Source of the DNA: Corbicula japonica
Taxonomy: Eukaryota; Mollusca; Bivalvia; Venerida; Cyrenidae
Direction: 5' to 3'
Length of the DNA: 64,000 bases
Assembly: GCA_038501625.1 (NCBI GenBank)
Contig: JAZAYU010000003.1
Span: forward strand, 5,408,796 to 5,472,795
The notes under the pieces are model-generated. The model did not search any database, was not told where the DNA came from, and saw nothing but the letters and a program-made list of their open reading frames with translations. Position 1 is the stretch's first letter. Each line of letters opens with the position of its first letter. Below, piece after piece: positions 11,661 to 21,741 of the stretch. The translations under genes were made by a program, and so were the position numbers.

Positions 11661-12845
11661 TAGGGATGGCATCGACTACTCGAGTAATCGAGTACTCGAT
11701 CGAACGTCCGAGAATCGAGTACTAAATCTACTACTCGAGTAATCGGAAAAAAAAATTTTGATATAAAAAAGATATCCGTTTGTTTTGTTTATAATTCGTT
11801 TTGATATACGGCACAGTGGCATTTAGACACTATGCGCGATGCACTTAAGCGCCACAAGTCACGTGTTTTACGCTTTGAAGTTGATGTGTCATTGTTGTGA
11901 AATAACAAACTGCCAAATAAGGGTCCCAACTCTCACGTGTCAATAATGTCAATCAGCAATGTTTTTATAGCGGTAATACAGGTCTATTGTTTGCCAATCA
12001 ACTGTGGTACCCATTTCGCACAAATGCATTGTTTGACAATTAGATAATTGGCGATCCATACAGAAAATCAGGACCGCCCAATATAGTCATTGAGTGGTTC
12101 ACTTGCATAGTTCCGAGTTGGTCTACAACGGGGGAACTACAAGCATGCTTAACCATCTTAAGTTGAAACATGATACGCGGCCACGTCCAAAAAGCAGACA
12201 GACGAGCCCCATGGTTTTAGTTTAGTTCGATTAATTGATTTGATTTGATTATTTCACGACATAATATTATTCTGACCACCGTATATGTACATGTTCGCAT
12301 GACTGTGTTGTAACTTTGATACAAGTTGTTGATTTATTTTAAAAATATAAAATAATAAAATAACAAAACACAATAAAAGATATAACACACTTTTGTTGTG
12401 TAAGTATCTTTATTTATATGTGGTAAATGTTATAAATACTGAGTAAGTTGAAGCTGATATTACACACGAAATTATCTCTATTAAAATCGGAAATCGTTCG
12501 ATTAATTGATTTGATTTGATTATTTCACGACATAATATTATTCTGACCACCGTATATGTACATGTTCGAAAGACTGTGTTGTAACTTTGATACAAGTTGT
12601 TGATTTATTTTAAAAATATAAAATAATAAAATAACAAAACACAATAAAAGATATAACACACTTTTGTTGTGTAAGTATCTTTATTTATATGTGGTATATG
12701 TTATAAATACTGAGTAAGTTGAAGCTGATATTACACGAACGAAATTATCTCTATTAAAATCGGAAATCGTTCGAGTACTCAAGTACTCGATCGGAAGATC
12801 GTCCGAGTACTCGAGTACCAATTTTACTACCCGTTGCCATCCCTA
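11661..12845. mobile_element. non-autonomous hAT element with perfect 8-bp TSD
   Basis: The left end TAGGGATGGCATCG (11661) and the right end CGTTGCCATCCCTA (to 12845) are inverted repeats of the hAT type. The 8-bp sequence CAAAATAC flanks both ends (11653-11660 and 12846-12853). Subterminal regions are packed with CTCGAGTACTCG-type motifs. No transposase ORF remains. The element lies just upstream of gene 1. Confidence 0.88.
12225..12768. repeat. 271-bp tandem duplication inside the hAT element
   Basis: GTTCGATTAATTGATTTG occurs at 12225 and at 12496. The two units (12225-12495 and 12496-about 12768) are nearly identical, including TAACACACTTTTGTTGTGTA. Confidence 0.85.
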
Positions 12846-12914
12846 CAAAATACACTTGAGCTAAAATGAAAAAGGTTCTTTATACTTGATAACAAAAAAG
12901 GAAGTTTTGAAAAT

Positions 12915-13021
12915 AATTTATGATTTAAAGATAACATGGTTTCAAGATTGCTTGCCTTTCGTTTGAAATCATTCACTACAAATTTCCTTTTGATAAAGTG
13001 ACCTAAAGTTCTAAGTCGAAG
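12915..13021 (+). promoter_or_regulatory. conserved upstream region of gene 1 (shared with gene 2)
   Basis: About 105 bp before the start codon align with 45838-45948 before gene 2: TTTATG, AAAGATAACA.GGTT, CGATTGC/AGATTGC, ATCATT, TTCCTTTTxATAAAGTG, AGTxGAAGATGAAA. Conservation suggests a shared promoter/5' UTR or simply duplication age. The TATA-like position reads GATAAAG here and TATAAAG in gene 2. Confidence 0.45.
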
Positions 13022-13073
13022 ATGAAAAGATTAAGAGGCGTAGTGCTTGTTCTGACATGGCTTTTATTCAAAG
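13022..13073 (+). CDS. gene 1 exon 1: signal peptide
   Basis: 52 bp ending AAAG|GTAAGG, phase 1. It encodes MKRLRGVVLVLTWLLFK, a basic n-region plus hydrophobic core. Same length and phase as exon 1 of gene 2 (MKEFTGLVLFLMWFLFK), which supports this start. Confidence 0.82.
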
Positions 13074-13150
13074 GTAAGGTTAGACTTGTTATAAAGAAAA
13101 CTCGTGTGATTAAGAAAATCTCTATAACTTTCTAGGGGGAAAGAGAGGTA

Positions 13151-13855
13151 CAGTAAAACTTCGAAAACTCGAATACTCAAGGGGAATATGAAAAAGTTCG
13201 AGATTTCCATGGCGCTCGAGTTTTCGAAGCTTCACTTTACGAGGTCTGATTTGTATAGTATGTCATCTGAATATCAGTTAAGTTAATAAAAGATTCATTT
13301 CACACAGTATTTTCTTTAAACCGTTATACCTGTTTGAAAAGATTTTTGATGTATTTTTTTCAAGAAATCTGCTTTTTTAAACCTTTCGTGTTGACATTGT
13401 CCGAGAACTAGTATACTTTACAAACGGTGCGTCGTTATTTTATTCGCATGTAAAATTTTTCTAGGTCCCGTCAACATAAAAACAACATATAACCTCGTTT
13501 CATATTCTTTATTTGAGCTAAAGCTTTAATCAGATCAATTAAAACACAATAGACGCTGGCGATTGAAAATAAACTGCCAATTATAACCCGTCACAACGTG
13601 TGAAAAACTACGCGTCACCGTTTGACAATTTCTCCCGCGAGGTGCGAACACTTACTCGAGTTTTCCAATACAAACAAAGAAGAAATATGCTTCAAGGGAC
13701 CGACACCTGTCCTCGAGAATTCGAGTTTTCGAAGTTCGAGTTTTCCATGATATTTTTATATAGAATATATAAGAAAATTGCCGGGACCAGCAAAACTACT
13801 TCGAGTTTTCCCGAGTGCTCGAGTTTTCGATGTTCGAGTTATCGAAGTTTTACTG
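13151..13855. mobile_element. pogo/Tigger-like MITE in intron 1 of gene 1
   Basis: Ends CAGTAAAACTTCGAAAACTC (13151) and TCGAAGTTTTACTG (to 13855) are inverted repeats flanked by TA on both sides (13149-13150 and 13856-13857). CAGT...TCGA ends with TA duplication fit the pogo/Tigger branch of Tc1/mariner. Many GAGTTTTCGA motifs lie inside. The ORF crossing 13600-13893 belongs to the repeat. No DDD transposase is seen. Confidence 0.75.
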
Positions 13856-13857
13856 TA

Positions 13858-15072
13858 TTATATAATTCAGTTCAATTACATAGTTCCGTTTAGTTCGACA
13901 TGTTTTAACATCTTATAACAAGACACATTATGTTAACCGTTTTCCTGACCAAGATACAAATGTGTTTTTATCAGTCTACAACCGTGGGCGTTAGGACATA
14001 ATAACAACCTACTTGGAGAATGACCTTGGAGAAATTCCTACCAAACCGACCTATCGCCTGGAAAAAGTATGGATATAGAACAATAGAACGACAGATAAGG
14101 CACACATTCGCGCCTCATCAATCAAGTTTCAAAATTGAAGCTACTCTATGATGTCAATCTTATACAGTTAAGAAGCAGGTTTTACACATTGAGCTGCTCA
14201 TGAATCATCATAAATTTGTATTTCTTAGTTATCATTATCACTATATTTTTGTCTGTCTTGTTTTTGTTTCAACCGCAACATACATTTAAATAGTTTGTTA
14301 TTGGATAAACATGATAATTATTACGATAGTTTCACTCAAAAGAGACTCCAAATGATGTGTTTTAGATAAAACCAACACTAAATTTTCCAAAGAGACTACA
14401 ATTCCTTTAATGACAATGCTAACATTTGTGTTATTTACTTATCATCGTTATTTAATATTCTCAAAGCAAGCCTATTTTCGCCACTAATGACTTACACGGA
14501 GATACTTTACACTTGCTGGAATATATTTAGCATTTATAAGTAGGCATAAAGTCTTTCTTAAAGGCTAATCTAAAAGTTGTAAAAATAGACGAACTAAGTA
14601 GCCTTGATTAAAAGACACTAAGCAGCATCACACTTTATGCTTCTTTCTTCGCAATTCATACTCCATACACCGCAGTTCAAGTTGATTTCTCACAAATACA
14701 GATTGAAGCGTGAACACGTAAAGTGTGAAGCGGGTTATGTGTAGTACGAACTATGAAAAATAAAGTGTGAAGAAATGAAGTATAAAGTAAAATATAAGTG
14801 AAGTAAAGATGTGTGGTATGAAGCATGAAGTATGCAGTAACAATTACGATTCTAATGTAATTTTATACAATTTATCAATGAAGTCGGAATTATGAAGAAT
14901 GAATGAGGTGGGAATTGTGAAGTCAAAATTGGACTTTGCTACTTGTTCGTATTATCTTGGTATTCAACTTGTCGTTTGCAGTTAAATGTCCACTTGTATC
15001 CCTGTTTTAACCTACGTTGTTTAAAACAAATGTTTTATCATCTTTTGTAATATTTTCTTATATTTTTTGCAG
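13858..15072 (+). other. intron 1 of gene 1, remainder
   Basis: AT-rich intron. A degenerate GAAGTATGAAGTGTGAA-type simple repeat lies at about 14705-14925. A pyrimidine tract and TTTTTTGCAG end it at 15072. Confidence 0.6.
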
Positions 15073-15408
15073 GTGACAGTTTAGCAAGTGTGGGATACAA
15101 CGTATCTGTACGATTTTTATCAAATAACGGCGTAAGTTCTGTTTGTGGAACAAAACAATTATCCTGCCTACAGACAGAACGCATACTGTTGTCACAGATC
15201 GAATATTACACAGTGGACTCTTGTAACAAGTGCGATTGTAAAGAAGCTCAACATACCTTCTGGGAAACCAATGGGGAAGATTTAAAATATGAATTGTACA
15301 ACATATGCTCCTACAAGAGTAATTGTAACTTTAGCAGTGATATTGACATGGACGCTGGAAATAAAAAGGTGTGGTTGGCAGTTGTACAATACGAATGCAT
15401 TCAATCAG
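15073..15408 (+). CDS. gene 1 exon 2: SUEL/galactose-binding-lectin-like domain
   Basis: 336 bp, phase 1 at both ends (GCAG| ... CAATCAG|GTACG). It encodes 112 residues with 8 Cys. Landmarks run in the order LSC, ERILLSQIEYY, DSCNKCDC, YNICSYKSNCNF and VWLAVVQYEC. The SC...(I/V)...YY...C...C(N)...C.F...(V)Y.C order resembles SUEL/rhamnose-binding lectin domains, and the exon aligns with exon 2 of gene 2 at all late cysteines. The usual YGR and DPC signatures of canonical SUEL domains are not clear, so sugar binding is unproven. Confidence 0.78.
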
Positions 15409-16100
15409 GTACGTTTTTCAGTTTATGTAAGTGGTCAGTGTTACTTAAAAACGATGCTTTAATTTTATTAAAACGCATTGGTTAATAAATAAATAACTCT
15501 ATTACACGTCGGAAATTATAAACTTAAAAAAACTGATTTTTAATAGGCATGTATTCTGGCCAGTAAAAATACTTGGTTGTTATATACATAAAATTTTAAG
15601 AAAGCTTCTAGTGGAAAAATTATGCGCATGTTAAGAAAAGCAACCTCCCACCACAAGAAAAAAACACAGCCTCCCTTGCAAGGCAGTTACAAGTGAGATT
15701 TCGATAACAGGCGCGTAGGAGCGATTTGAACATTGGAGCCGCGGATGAGATGATGCTTGCTGCAAAAAATAGCGAAGTGGCATATAGATAAAATAAAACG
15801 GTATATATTGCCATTTGGTGTATGTGTAACGTTTATATTGTCAGAAACTTATATTTACTTTTTTTCTACTTTATTTCATATAAGACGTCTATACTCTTTT
15901 TTTATATAAAATATAGATCTGCATATCTAAATATAATAATTGTACGCAGAGCGTCACACATGAAGATGGATCAGTACTTTTGCATTAAGCCCGATATCCT
16001 TATCCACTGAGCTATTATGTCGTGACTGAATGTCTGCTGCTTTGGACAGGTTAAAGTTATGTAACGGTAACTCTGTAAATTTACGCACTTAACCTATTAA
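15409..16100 (+). other. intron 2 of gene 1, first part
   Basis: AT-rich. No recognisable exon or repeat apart from short chance ORFs. Confidence 0.45.
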
Positions 16101-16104
16101 AAAT

Positions 16105-16770
16105 GAAATTGTCTCTACCTGGGAGCGAACCCGCACCGTCACGGCGACAGCGCCTAGCCCTGTAATACCGACGACGAAACTTATTTAGCTAACCGGGACA
16201 ACCCCCAAAAAGGTTGATCGAATAGCCCTGATATACGTTATCATCACTGCACGACATCGGTATCGGGTTATTTTACTGATAATAGTACTGAATATATGTA
16301 CGGGGAGATTTTTTACGGTCGCCACACTGCACAAATAGCGCAACTGTGAATTTCAAATGATATTGCCTCTATCTGGGACCGTCACGGCTACAGCGCCTAG
16401 CCCTGCAATTCCGAACACGCAACCAATTGACCTAACCGGGACAACCCCCAAAATGGTTGATCGGAAAGCTCTGATATACGCTATCATCACTACACGACAT
16501 CGGTATCGGGTAATTTTACTGATAAAAGTACTGACTATATGTACGGGGAGACTTTTTACGGCCGCCACACTTCACAAAAAGCGCTACTGTGAATTTCGAA
16601 TGATACTGCCTCTATATGGGAGCGAACCTGCACCATCACGGCGACAGCGCCTAGCCTTGCAATTCCGACGAAGCAACCAATTGAGCTAACCAGGACAATC
16701 CCAAAAAAGGTTGATCGGATAGCCCTGATATACGTTATCATCACTGCACGACATCGTAATGGGGTTATTT
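16105..16770 (-). repeat. tRNA-derived SINE-like tandem array, inverted (about 250-bp unit, three units)
   Basis: Reverse complement of the array at 7305-7885. CGCCTAGCC recurs near 16151, 16395 and 16649. On the - strand the third unit reads GGTTAGCTCAATTGGTTGC (A-box like) and GGTTCGCTCCC (B-box like). ORFs on both strands here are repeat shadows. It lies in intron 2 of gene 1. Confidence 0.6.
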
Positions 16771-16779
16771 TACTGATAA

Positions 16780-17664
16780 TTTATTAAGGATTATAACAGT
16801 GGACTTGTTCGAAAGGTCACAGCTCACGGGTCAAAATCGAACTATACCAATTATGGTCGTACAATTTGACTTACTGTCTCAATCCACTTGCACAATGTTT
16901 ATTAAATACTTCTTACGGCTCTGTAGAATTGTACCATAACGAACCAATCTGAGAGTGAAGAGCCAACTCGTTTATGTTTTACATTCATTTGCACCTTAGG
17001 CGTTAACATCTTGAAACGATTCCGCGGCGCATAATAGTTTTATAGTTGTAGACACTTCATTAGCTACCGGAAATTGTCAAAAATGATGATCTTTGGCACA
17101 GTTTTTATGGCATCGCATTAGCGCTTGTTTCTAAGGCTCTGAAAGAGACAACTGATTTACCATTACATGGCTAGAATTAACACAGAAATATTTATCTGTT
17201 TAGAACACATATTTATTTGAAAAAAGTTGCGAATATGAAACCGTAAAAGCTCACGTTAACTGCATGAAGAGTACAGTTGAATCTGTAGAGAACATTTATT
17301 TTAAGGTTTAGATCCTTTCTCCTTATTGAAAGTTCGACTGGTTATAAAAGGAAATCAATCATTACGGTTTTCAGAGGCTCACTTAGTAAAATTTTTCATG
17401 CACTCATATAATATATTTAGTGTAACATAAAAACCTATATATGCAAAAAGAAAACGTTCTCCCATGTCTACACAAATTGTTAATAGAGCTAGCAATTACT
17501 AAGGTCTACATTTGTAATTAAAATATTTGTTCGCATTGCAAATAACTGGCTTTATAACAAGAATACGCTCTTTAGTAACGTTGTTAATTGACTGTTGATG
17601 TGCCCATAAACCGTTTAAACTAAAGTACAAAATGCTTTATTTTTACTTTTTTACTTCCTTCTAG
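16780..17664 (+). other. intron 2 of gene 1, last part
   Basis: No recognisable features except the polypyrimidine tract and acceptor TTCCTTCTAG ending at 17664. Confidence 0.45.
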
Positions 17665-17982
17665 AATCATCAAAAGACATGTGCAGTTACCTGCAAGAAC
17701 CATACGGGGAGAATTCACTGTATCTCCAGTTGTCAAATCAATCGGATATCCTTTACACATCGGAATGCACATGCGTGGTCCCGGAAAACTCCAACATTGT
17801 CATTGTGCATTACAAATCATCATGCACAGCAAGTTTATTTATTAATGAAATTCCGATATTCCAATGGGAGAATGCGAGCATAGGTATTTATGATTATTCC
17901 TTGAACATCTCCAAAACAAAGACCAGAGTTACAGTAAGCTCATGGAACTGCAATACAGAGCTACTATGGATACGTGTCTTTA
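17665..17982 (+). CDS. gene 1 exon 3: second extracellular domain, unassigned
   Basis: 318 bp, phase 1 at both ends, donor A|GTGAGT. It encodes 106 residues beginning ESSKDMCSYLQEP. It has five cysteines in the main pattern (MCSY, ECTCV, SSCTA, WNCN), alternating hydrophobic residues typical of a beta-sandwich (NIVIVHY, LLWIRVF), and NxS/T sites. It could be a divergent CUB-like domain, but I cannot assign a family. Gene 2 and gene 3 have no counterpart exon. Confidence 0.72.
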
Positions 17983-19660
17983 GTGAGTATGACTAGATTT
18001 TGAATTGGTAGATCAGAGATATATCTATACGTTCATATGCATTTAAGTTGTTAACACATTATTTTAAGGTTTTACACACATGAATCCTCCTTAACAACAG
18101 CCTTCAAATGGTATTATACGGAGAATTCGAAACCGACATCGGTTGGACTTAAAACAAGTTCCTTAAATTAACGTGAGTAAATTAATTATGTCATTATCTC
18201 ATACTAGGTAAAAACCAACAACAACTAGGTGTATATCGTTGTTTTCTTCGGTAATATACATAAAATGTTCAAGTGTATGTATAGTCCAGGTGCACGTTGG
18301 GCATACACTTGCCCCAACAGGTTCTCATATCACAAAACAAGCACAAGTTGTCTAGGTGAAATTACTCCAACCAACCCATCAGCATAACAATGTTGCATGC
18401 AAAAGCACACAAAAATATAAAACATAAGAAGCTAATAGCATTGAAAAGCCAAAAGAGCGGGTACTCAATGACCTTACCGAGAGCAGAGCACCTGGAGTGA
18501 TATCAGCAAGAACACGATGACAGGGATAAAAGAAACAAATCGAGCTGCAAGGTTCTTTAAAAAATTCCCTATAAATCTTTATAAACTCTTAAACCCCTGC
18601 CACCGTCGTGTAACCAAAGAGGTAAGCATAATGATCAACTGCAGATGATCATCATGAAGAATATAAAGAATATTCCCGTCAGCAACTGTCGACGAAAACA
18701 CATTGTTTTTAAGAAGTGTACATGAGTAATCATAGTCACGAAAGACAAATTTTCATCTGATTTGATTTTTCAGTTTGATTTTAATGAAACCACATAATCT
18801 TCAAAATGGCCGGAATATTTAAACAAAAAGAAGTAATTTAAGTTGTACTGTAATCTTACATAAGTATCGTGCTTCACAACGTTCATAGGAGACAGGTTAA
18901 CTGCTCTATGATAATGTTCTTTCTGAGGAGTGAGTGTTTCGTTTGTATTAAAGATATCCCTAGGTCCATAGTGAAGTTTAAAAATGAAATGCTTTTGACA
19001 CTCTGCCAAGCAAAGGAAATAGAATTCCGAAGGATTTGACCCACTATCTTTTATTATATGAGATAAATTGATATTTTAACAAAGCAGTTTCTTTACCTTT
19101 TACTTTTTATCTACAAGTGAAAACAGTTTCGACTTAAAAAATGGTACCCAGTCACGTTTTTTGAATCCCCTAATGATGATCAAATTAATTACGGAGTATT
19201 TTCCCCAATCGCATATTTTCGAAGGCTAAATTGGCTTTCTCATTTCGGCCACATTACACTGTTTATATACCAGGCAAGGTACTCGTATTCGGGACCAATA
19301 ATGTTTTATTATCTAAAATTTTGTTATCGAACTCTTGGATTATTTTGAGACGATTTCAGGTTTTCGAATACCAGCAAAGTGTTCAATTTCAAGCATAATT
19401 ATTAGTCATTCAACAAATTCGAGCCCATGTGTTTTATTCAAAACCTTTATTGATTATAGAATTCTTGAGTGCCTGCTATTAACAACTAACATGTTGTGTG
19501 AACTTCAGTTCTGTATTCGTAACCTTGCAAGTTCATCGTACTCGAAATCCAGTTGATTTTTAAACATTGATATTTTATACAAACTGGCAGTTTGTTCAAA
19601 GCAATTGTAGTGTTCTGGTTCAGCCATAATATCCGAGTTCTAAGATTGTGCAGTTTTTAA
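17983..19660 (+). other. intron 3 of gene 1, first part
   Basis: No recognised repeat or exon. ORFs at 18770-19009 (-) and 19335-19556 (+) have no domain signature. Confidence 0.4.
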
Positions 19661-19684
19661 TTTTATTGTCCTTTGAAAGCCGTG

Positions 19685-19795
19685 TAGTTTGTCTATTAAG
19701 TTGAGCTCAACCCTGTGTTAAGCCGTGAGAACAGAAATATGCACTTCCATTACTGCTTACGAACTGGCTCAATCAAACTGAACATGCAATGTTTT
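19685..19795 (+). repeat. R1 dispersed repeat fragment
   Basis: TTGAGCTCAACCCTGTGTTAA, CATTACTGCTTACGAACTGG and CTCAATCAAACTGA correspond to the R1 core (TTGAGCGCAACTC / GGTTTGATTGAGCCTGTTCA in the other orientation). Diverged and short. Confidence 0.5.
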
Positions 19796-19889
19796 GAAAG
19801 TTGTGCTACTCAGCGACTGTTAAAATTCATTTCATCTAATTAAATGTCAGAATGATATTTACAGTCCAGTTCTTATTCATTTTCTATTT

Positions 19890-20360
19890 ATATGTTTGTG
19901 CGCTTTAGCATGCAACATTGTCGATTAGATGGATGTGATGAAGTTATTACATCAAAACAACTTGTAGTTGCTTATTCATATGAGAACCTATTGGAGAAGT
20001 GTGAGGTTGGTGCAGCCTAGAACCTGGTTTAACCCCCAGTGGCAAATTGTTTTGTCACCGACCGTTCCAATGCGTTAACGCTAGTGGTTGTCTTTATCGT
20101 CAATTGTTTGTGGTGTATTATTTGAAATTGAGTCTTAACTCATGCTCTCTTTTTCACACTGCTTGTTGGCTGCGCGTGGAGGCTGTTTTTTTTTGGTTGT
20201 GACAATTCCTAATTTTTTTTTCGAATGTTCAAAAAAGGACATTCGAACCAGTCTTTGAAAACAAAAAATAATATTCAAATTCCAACATGCTTTTCTTTTT
20301 CGCTGCGTGGGGAGGCTGTGTTTTGTGAGTGTGGTGATTCCTGAATGCATAGTTCACTTT
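19890..20360 (+). repeat. 3' fragment of the 48-kb RT-element family
   Basis: Shares with 47995-48370 the stretch from TTATATGTTTGTG through AAGTGTGAGGTTGGTGCA, AACCCCCAGTGGCAA and GGGGAGGCTGTGTTTTGTGA to GATTCCTGA. It probably represents a truncated retroelement 3' end in intron 3 of gene 1. Confidence 0.55.
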
Positions 20361-20490
20361 TTTATACAAATTCAGTAATACCATGTGTGAAAATCAATCT
20401 TGAAACTCGAACTCAAACTATGTATTCGAATTATTACATAATATTCGAATTCAAGCAAAGTACAGCCGTGGTGTTAATATTAAACCGCAT

Positions 20491-20703
20491 TTGACATCAA
20501 AATTCGGTCAGGGTATTCAGTTTTTATGCCTAAGACGTGGACAATTAGGAAATATCAAGTTCAGCTGTACTAGAGAAGACGTAAAAAAGCTGTATGAAGT
20601 TATTCACGATAAATTCAAAAACTGTGTACCATACAGAGAAAATGCAATTGTTAATAGAATAAAGTTGTGTCATTGCTCAACAGGGATTGACATTAATAAA
20701 TAA
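20491..20703 (+). other. unassigned 70-codon ORF in intron 3 of gene 1
   Basis: The frame reads through upstream codons (NIKPHLTSKF) into GQLGNIKFSCTREDVKKLYE and ends at TAA 20701-20703. Composition looks protein-like, but I recognise no family. It sits just after a retroelement 3' fragment, so it may be a mobile-element relic or a skipped exon. No convincing acceptor/donor pair fits the phase-1 chain. Confidence 0.25.
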
Positions 20704-20786
20704 TGATATTAAGACAAGTTTTATCCCCCGGACGTTGAACACTATTTCTAAACATGTTTAATATTTCAATACTTTTTGCGATTTAG

Positions 20787-21050
20787 AACCTACAAACTCC
20801 ACACTTTGCTGCAACTGCGATAGAAATGCAACGGAAACAAATGTAACAACAGATCCCTTAACAACTGTAACGGGATTGTTAACATCAGAACGCACACCTT
20901 CAACTTCAAAAGCTGAAGGAGAATCTACAATATTACATTCAAGCACAATCGGAATGGCAACTATTGAAACAACCATTTCCACATCAAGCGAGACCACTAA
21001 AGACATTACCACAAATAAAGAGTCACAGAGTTCGAAAGAAATATCATCAG
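20787..21050 (+). CDS. gene 1 exon 4: Thr/Ser-rich stalk
   Basis: 264 bp, phase 1 at both ends (TTTAG| ... TCATCAG|GTTAT). After CCNC and NAT/NVT glycosylation sites it becomes Thr/Ser-rich (TTDPLTTVTG, ETTISTSSETTK). This fits an O-glycosylated spacer holding the lectin-like domains off the membrane. Confidence 0.75.
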
Positions 21051-21453
21051 GTTATTTATAAAAGCATGAGTATATTAAATTTAAATGCTGTTAGAAAGTA
21101 TTTCTTAACTTTTTTTATAATATATATATACCGGTCTTTGTTCAGCTCAATTTTAAATAAATATTAATTGAACTACTTACATTTGCTCTTAGAAAGCGTT
21201 GCTTAACTTTTTGCAGTATATATACCTTAATCCTACTATATTATCATTTTTATTTTCATTTGTAAAGAGTACTTGCATGAACTGGTGATGAAGGTTTTCT
21301 TCAAAAATATTCAGCTGTCCTAATATATTTCTTCATGGTAATGTTTAATCAAGTAAATGAAATGCATTGTTTTGTCGTTTTTTGGGAATAAGTCTATTAT
21401 TTACCAATTTTAATATACAAGTCACACAATGAAATGATACTATTGTATTGCAG
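21051..21453 (+). other. intron 4 of gene 1
   Basis: AT-rich with short (TA)n. Ends at TATTGCAG 21446-21453. Nothing else recognised. Confidence 0.55.
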
Positions 21454-21553
21454 ATTCCAGAGATATATCATCAGCTGCGATAATTGGTGGTGGATCTGGT
21501 GGTATTGCTTTCGTAATTCTTGTTGTAACAGTCGTGTGTGTGGTCATCAAACG
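21454..21553 (+). CDS. gene 1 exon 5: transmembrane segment
   Basis: Exactly 100 bp, entering in phase 1 and leaving in phase 2 (AAACG|GTAATG). It encodes an extracellular SSAAIIGGGSGG lead and a single hydrophobic helix (IAFVILVVTVVCVVI) followed by basic KR. Same length and phase as the TM exons of gene 2 and gene 3. Confidence 0.85.
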
Positions 21554-21596
21554 GTAATGTATTATGGGATAGTAGTTCTAAGTTACACATTTAAGG

Positions 21597-21741
21597 AATA
21601 AATTTCGTGTTTGATAAGTTCACCGAGTCTTGAACGTCATTAGGGCTGGTTAAAGTGTGTGGAGTCCGAAGGACTCCACGCGTGCTTTAACCAGCCCTAA
21701 TGACGTTCAAGACTCGGTGAACTTATCAAACACGAAATTTA
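21597..21741. repeat. 145-bp near-perfect palindrome in intron 5 of gene 1
   Basis: AATAAATTTCGTGTTTGATA at 21597 is mirrored to 21741. The centre is GGAGTCCGAAGGACTCC (21661-21677). The arms of about 70 bp form a near-perfect snap-back hairpin, probably a foldback or MITE end. Confidence 0.9.

Noticed and set aside
13600..13893. 97-codon ORF
   Set aside because: It lies across the right end of the pogo-like MITE (to 13855) and is made of GAGTTTTCGA repeat units.
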